A DNA stretch of 45,715 nucleotides from assembly GCA_017744495.1 (NCBI GenBank), contig JAGIBE010000088.1:1-45715 (forward strand). The letters are read 5' to 3'. Below, piece after piece: positions 42,114 to 45,715 of this stretch. The translations under genes were made by a program, and so were the position numbers. The stretch is from Caulobacter sp. Lineage in GTDB: Bacteria > Pseudomonadota > Alphaproteobacteria > Caulobacterales > Caulobacteraceae. Each line of letters opens with the position of its first letter. The first letter of the stretch is position 1. Below the pieces are notes generated by a model. It did not search any database. It saw only the letters and a program-made list of their open reading frames with translations, and was not told where the DNA came from.

Positions 42114-43637
42114 CTACTCGTCGTCGCCGCTGCGCATCTGGTGGAAGTAGTGGTCGCGGGCCAGGTTGCCGAAGCGCGTGGTGTCGCTGTTGAACGACAG
42201 GCGCACGGTGCCGATGGGACCGTGACGCTGCTTGGCGATGATCACCTCGGCCAGGCCTTGCAGGCGGTCCATGTCTTCCTGCCACTGCAGGTGCTCGGGC
42301 GTGCCTTCGCGCGGCTCGGAGCGGCCGACATAGTAGCTTTCGCGATAGACGAACCAGACCATGTCGGCGTCCTGCTCGATCGAGCCCGATTCACGAAGGT
42401 CGGACAGCTGCGGACGCTTGTCCTCGCGCTGCTCGACCTGACGCGACAGCTGCGACAGGGCGATGACCGGGCAGGCCAGCTCCTTGGCCAGGGCCTTGAG
42501 GCCCATGGTGATTTGCGAGACCTCCTGCACGCGGCTGGCGTTGGACGACAGGTCCGAGCCGGTGACCAACTGCAGGTAGTCGACCACGATCAGGTCCAGG
42601 CCGACCTGGCGCTTCAGGCGGCGGGCCCGGGCGGTCAGCTTGGCGATGGAGATGCCGCCGGTGGCGTCGATGTAGAGCGGGGCTTCCTGCAGCTCGATGG
42701 CCGCGTCCCGCACCCGGCCGAACTCGCTGGCGTCGATCTCGCCCTTACGGAGCTTGTCGCCCGATACGCCGGACGCGTCGGCCAGCATACGCAGGGCCAG
42801 CTGCTCGGCGCTCATTTCCAGCGAGTAGAAGGCCACCACGCCGCCGCTGACGGTCTTCTTGGTGCCGTCCGGCTGGGGCTCCCAGGCGTACTTCTTGGCG
42901 ATGTTGAAGGCGATGTTGGTCGCCAGCGCAGTCTTGCCCATCGACGGACGGCCGGCCAGCACGATCAAGTCGGAGGGGTGCAGGCCGCCGATCTTGGTGT
43001 CCAGGTCGATCAGGTCGGTCGAGATGCCCGACATGCCGCCGTCGCGGCTGTAGGCCTCGGCGGTCATTTCCACGGCGCCGCGCAGGGCTTCGCCGAAGCT
43101 GACGAAGCCCGAGCTGGCCGTGCCGCTTTCAGCCAGGGTGTAGAGCTGCTGTTCGGCGGCCTCGATCTGGTCGCGGGCCGGCAGCTTGACGTCGTCCTTG
43201 CCGACCCCGCCGTGGGCCGTGGCGGCGATCTCGCCGCCGATGCGGATCAGGTCGCGGCGTAGGGCCAGGTCGAAGACAGCGCGGGCGTAGTCGCCGACAT
43301 TGGCGGCGGGCGGGGCGCGGTCGACCAGGTCGGCGAGGTAGCGCAAGCCGCCCAGCTCGTCGAAGGCCGGATCGTGCTTGAACTCGTCGGCCAGCAGGAT
43401 CGGTTCGGCCAGCTGACCCTTGCGGATGTGGGTCTCGATCGACTGGAACAGCCGCTGGTGGAACGGCTCGTAGAAGTGACGCCCCTGCAGGCTGTCGGTC
43501 AGCCGCTCATAGGCCGCGTTGTCGTACAGCAGCACGCCCAGCAGGGCCTGTTCGGCCTCCAGATTATGGGGGGCGACGGCGACGACGATTTCGCCCGAAG
43601 ACGGCGGGCGGAGGTCTAGTGCAGGGACGAGGGACAT
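42114..43637 (-). CDS. dnaB: Replicative DNA helicase DnaB
   Basis: The 507-residue DnaB has an N-terminal helical domain starting APHNLEAEQALLGVLLYDN and a linker. The RecA-like motor has Walker A GRPSMGKTALATNIAF, the family marks FYSLEMSAEQLALRML and LIVVDYLQLV (Walker B), and AKELACPVIALSQLSRQVE with RDDxRP-type REDKRP. DLRESGSIEQDADMVWFVYR follows. The hexamer unwinds DNA ahead of the replication fork. There is no intein. The ATG at 43637 gives MSLVPALDLRPPSSG, a short extra N-terminal tail. It heads the minus-strand set dnaB-marC-alr-radA-cvpA-purF. Its upstream 170 bp separates it from a receptor gene on the same strand. Confidence 0.98.
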   Translation of the reverse strand: MSLVPALDLRPPSSGEIVVAVAPHNLEAEQALLGVLLYDNAAYERLTDSLQGRHFYEPFHQRLFQSIETHIRKGQLAEPILLADEFKHDPAFDELGGLRYLADLVDRAPPAANVGDYARAVFDLALRRDLIRIGGEIAATAHGGVGKDDVKLPARDQIEAAEQQLYTLAESGTASSGFVSFGEALRGAVEMTAEAYSRDGGMSGISTDLIDLDTKIGGLHPSDLIVLAGRPSMGKTALATNIAFNIAKKYAWEPQPDGTKKTVSGGVVAFYSLEMSAEQLALRMLADASGVSGDKLRKGEIDASEFGRVRDAAIELQEAPLYIDATGGISIAKLTARARRLKRQVGLDLIVVDYLQLVTGSDLSSNASRVQEVSQITMGLKALAKELACPVIALSQLSRQVEQREDKRPQLSDLRESGSIEQDADMVWFVYRESYYVGRSEPREGTPEHLQWQEDMDRLQGLAEVIIAKQRHGPIGTVRLSFNSDTTRFGNLARDHYFHQMRSGDDE

Positions 43638-43746
43638 CGGCGGAAGTTAACGCGAACGGCTGTTGGGCGCGACCGGCGCCGCTTCAGATGAACGGGGATG
43701 TTCTGTGTATATTCTATGCGATGTGGGTTCGTCAGAAACGGACGTA

Positions 43747-43780
43747 GGATGGGTGCGGCGATCGCTCGCCGCGCCCATCC
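43747..43780 (-). terminator. Strong hairpin after the third TonB-receptor gene
   Basis: GGATGGGTGCGGCGA and TCGCCGCGCCCATCC form a 15-bp stem with one G-T pair and a 4-base loop, 27 bases beyond the receptor stop. The tail on the minus strand (TACGTCCGTTTC) is only moderately T-rich. It probably insulates dnaB from the receptor gene. Confidence 0.6.
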
Positions 43781-43807
43781 GTCGCTTAGTCGAAGCCAGC
43801 CAAGGAC

Positions 43808-45715
43808 TTACCAGCTGTAGCTCAGACGCGTGTAGAGGAAGCGCCCGTTGAAGCCGAACGGCGAGTAGCTGGGGAAGCCCACCACGCCGGTCGTGTTGAC
43901 CGGGGCCGGGGCCTTGTTGGGATACTCGTCGAACAGGTTGTTCACGCCCACGGCCCAGGTGATGTCCTTCAGGAACGTGTAGCGCGCCTCGGCGTCCCAG
44001 ACGGCCGCGCCGCCGGACTCGTAGTCCAGCGACGGCGTGGCGTTGGGGATCAGCACCGAGTCATACGCCGTACCCCGCAGGGTGGCCCCCCACGGACCGT
44101 TGCTCCAGTCGCCGGAGAGCACGAACTTGTGCTCGGGCGTGCCCTGTTCGTAGGTCAGGACGTTGACCCGGGCGAATAGGGGCGGGGGCACGGGGAGGCC
44201 GGACAGGGTGCTGGTGGTCGGCACCCGGGTCACATCGGTCTGGTTGAAGTTGGCCGCCAGGGTCAAGTCGAAGCGGCCGGCCGCCTCGGCGTCCAGGCGG
44301 TAGCGCGCCACCACGTCGACGCCCTTGCTGGTGGTGTCCACGCCGTTGACGAAGAACCGCGCCGTGGTCACGCCGAACGGCTGCAGCAGGTTGTAGATCG
44401 CCTGCTGGGTCGGCGTGCCGCCGTTCACGCCCTGGATGTTCTCCGAGAGCACGATGCGGTTGTCGATGTCGATCTGGTAGGCGTCGACCGTCAGCTCGAA
44501 CGCCCCCTTGTGATAGACCGCGCCCAGCGAATAGTTCTTCGACTTCTCGGGCTCCAGCGGCTTGGCCCCGAGGGCCGCGGCCGTGGCGCTGGTGGCCGGG
44601 AAGGTGCCGACATCCACCGCCGCGCCGCCGGCGAGGATGTTGATCGAGGTCGTCGTGAAATACTGCTGCTGCAGGGCCGGGGCCCGGAAGCCGCTGGAGA
44701 ACGCGCCGCGCAGGGCGAAGTTGTCGGTGAAGTCGTAGCGGGCCGCGATCTTGCCGGTCGTGGTCGAGCCGAAGTCCGAATAGTCCTCGTAGCGCGCGGC
44801 CAGGTCGATATCGAACTTGTCGGTCACCTGGTTGTCCAGGTCGACATAGAGGCTGGTGGCGTTGCGGCTGACATCGACCTCGTTGGCCGGACGGAAGCCC
44901 GGGAAGCCCTGGGCGCCGGCGCCCTTGCCGTTGCCGCCGTTGACCCACGACGCCGTCTCGCCGGCTTTGATCTTGTAGCCTTCGTCGCGGTACTCGATCC
45001 CGAACGCCAGGGTGCTGGGCTTGGCGAAGCCGAACAGCTCCAGCGGACGGTTGACGTCGATCGCCGCCACGGTCTGCTCGTAGCGCATCGAGCCGTCCTT
45101 GAAGCGCGTCGGCGAGCTCGGGCCCAGCGAGGCGTTCAGCGAATTGATCGTGCCGTACTCGACCTTGTTGGCGCCGTTGGTGACGCTGGCGTCGACGTTG
45201 AAACCGGCGATCACGCCCTTGGCGCCGAAGGCGAGGTTGTAGTCGTCGATGTCCGTGGTGATCCGCGGGATGTAGCCGTTCGGATAGACGCTGACATAGT
45301 TGTTGGCGTTGTCGGCCAGGCGCGGGAAGGCCGAGCTTTCGCCTTTGCGGTTCTGGTAGCCGGCGAGGCCGTACAGGCTCCAGTCCTCGTTCAGCGGCAG
45401 GCCGAAGTTGGCGTAGATCGTCTTGGTCTCGACCTGAGGGTCGCCATAGACGCCGGTCACCTTGTTGGGCGTGACGCGCGGGTCGAAGTCCGAGCGGTTG
45501 GTTGGGTTGCGGAACGAATATTCGCCCGTGACGGTCAGGAAGCCGTCGTTGGGCAGGGCGAAGCCTTGCCACAGCGAGGCGCTGTAGGTGGGACCGTCGT
45601 GCGCCTTGCGGCCGTCCTGGTTCCGCGTGGTCTTCACGTCGGTGTTGTAGACGCCGTAGGTGGCGCTGGCGCCGCCGCCGTGGCTGGCCTGGCGCAGACG
45701 GAGGTTGATCACCCC
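43808..45715 (-). CDS. TonB-dependent receptor, C-terminal part (5' end outside window)
   Basis: The open frame runs off the right edge. The visible 635 residues begin inside the plug (VINLRLRQASHGGGASATYG) and comprise the whole barrel: GLAGYQNRKGESSAF, FGIEYRDEGYKI, DIDLAARYEDYSDFGSTTTG, LRGAFSSGFRAPALQQQYFT, LEPEKSKNYSLGAVY, the near-terminal WAVGVNNLFDEYPNKAP and a final LSYSW with terminal aromatic. This is the standard large receptor of Caulobacter-type bacteria. It is not clear what it carries. Signal peptide, TonB box and any STN domain lie beyond the window. It is transcribed toward dnaB but is separated by a hairpin. Confidence 0.93.
   Translation of the reverse strand, partial: GVINLRLRQASHGGGASATYGVYNTDVKTTRNQDGRKAHDGPTYSASLWQGFALPNDGFLTVTGEYSFRNPTNRSDFDPRVTPNKVTGVYGDPQVETKTIYANFGLPLNEDWSLYGLAGYQNRKGESSAFPRLADNANNYVSVYPNGYIPRITTDIDDYNLAFGAKGVIAGFNVDASVTNGANKVEYGTINSLNASLGPSSPTRFKDGSMRYEQTVAAIDVNRPLELFGFAKPSTLAFGIEYRDEGYKIKAGETASWVNGGNGKGAGAQGFPGFRPANEVDVSRNATSLYVDLDNQVTDKFDIDLAARYEDYSDFGSTTTGKIAARYDFTDNFALRGAFSSGFRAPALQQQYFTTTSINILAGGAAVDVGTFPATSATAAALGAKPLEPEKSKNYSLGAVYHKGAFELTVDAYQIDIDNRIVLSENIQGVNGGTPTQQAIYNLLQPFGVTTARFFVNGVDTTSKGVDVVARYRLDAEAAGRFDLTLAANFNQTDVTRVPTTSTLSGLPVPPPLFARVNVLTYEQGTPEHKFVLSGDWSNGPWGATLRGTAYDSVLIPNATPSLDYESGGAAVWDAEARYTFLKDITWAVGVNNLFDEYPNKAPAPVNTTGVVGFPSYSPFGFNGRFLYTRLSYSW

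Overview
This 45.7 kb window is GC-rich, gene-dense chromosomal DNA of an alphaproteobacterium. It most resembles Caulobacter or a close relative. The signs are three TonB-dependent receptors, the minus-strand gene order dnaB-marC-alr-radA-cvpA-purF, a BamB/YfgM-like/Der neighbourhood, many GTG starts, and many 4-base start/stop overlaps. The genus is inferred from gene content, not from a database search. I see no rRNA, tRNA, CRISPR array, insertion sequence or prophage.

Left part (1-9.5 kb). The 3' end of guaA is followed by two decayed regulators: a MerR/TipAS gene split by an in-frame TAA, and a TetR gene lacking its 5' end. A short AraC regulator faces away from an ECF sigma/FecR pair (FecI-FecR type). 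A hydrolase-cupin operon and a large TonB-dependent receptor with an N-terminal signalling (STN) domain follow on the minus strand. The receptor is the natural outer-membrane partner of the sigma/FecR pair.

Middle-left (9.5-22 kb). This part holds a PAS histidine kinase without an adjacent response regulator, an M15 peptidase whose ribosome binding site lies in a perfect 15-bp hairpin, a small membrane protein, a ThpR-like RNA phosphodiesterase, and a divergent MocR regulator/DUF983 pair sharing a dyad. A glucuronide-use island comes next: manD (mannonate dehydratase), a TonB-dependent receptor and a Tat-type beta-glucuronidase. A 19-bp repeat lies upstream of both manD and the receptor gene. 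A DUF899 protein and a MarR regulator then diverge from one operator-promoter.

Centre (22-26.2 kb). An ArsC-like protein and a HAD phosphatase precede two consecutive modules. Each module reads: membrane protein with a G(R/Q)xxPPEL-type motif, ECF sigma factor, and an overlapping small two-helix membrane protein. The membrane gene of the first module is itself duplicated. No zinc-type anti-sigma motif is visible. This is the best candidate here for a little-described signalling system.

Right part (26.2-45.7 kb). This is mostly housekeeping: panB, YfgM-like, bamB, der, a thioredoxin-reductase-like flavoprotein, an AlkB-type dioxygenase, a cytoplasmic PAS chemoreceptor ending in a CheR-tether-like DWEEF, an SDR, a bile-acid-symporter-like transporter, purF, cvpA, radA, alr, marC and dnaB. 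The window ends inside a third TonB-dependent receptor.
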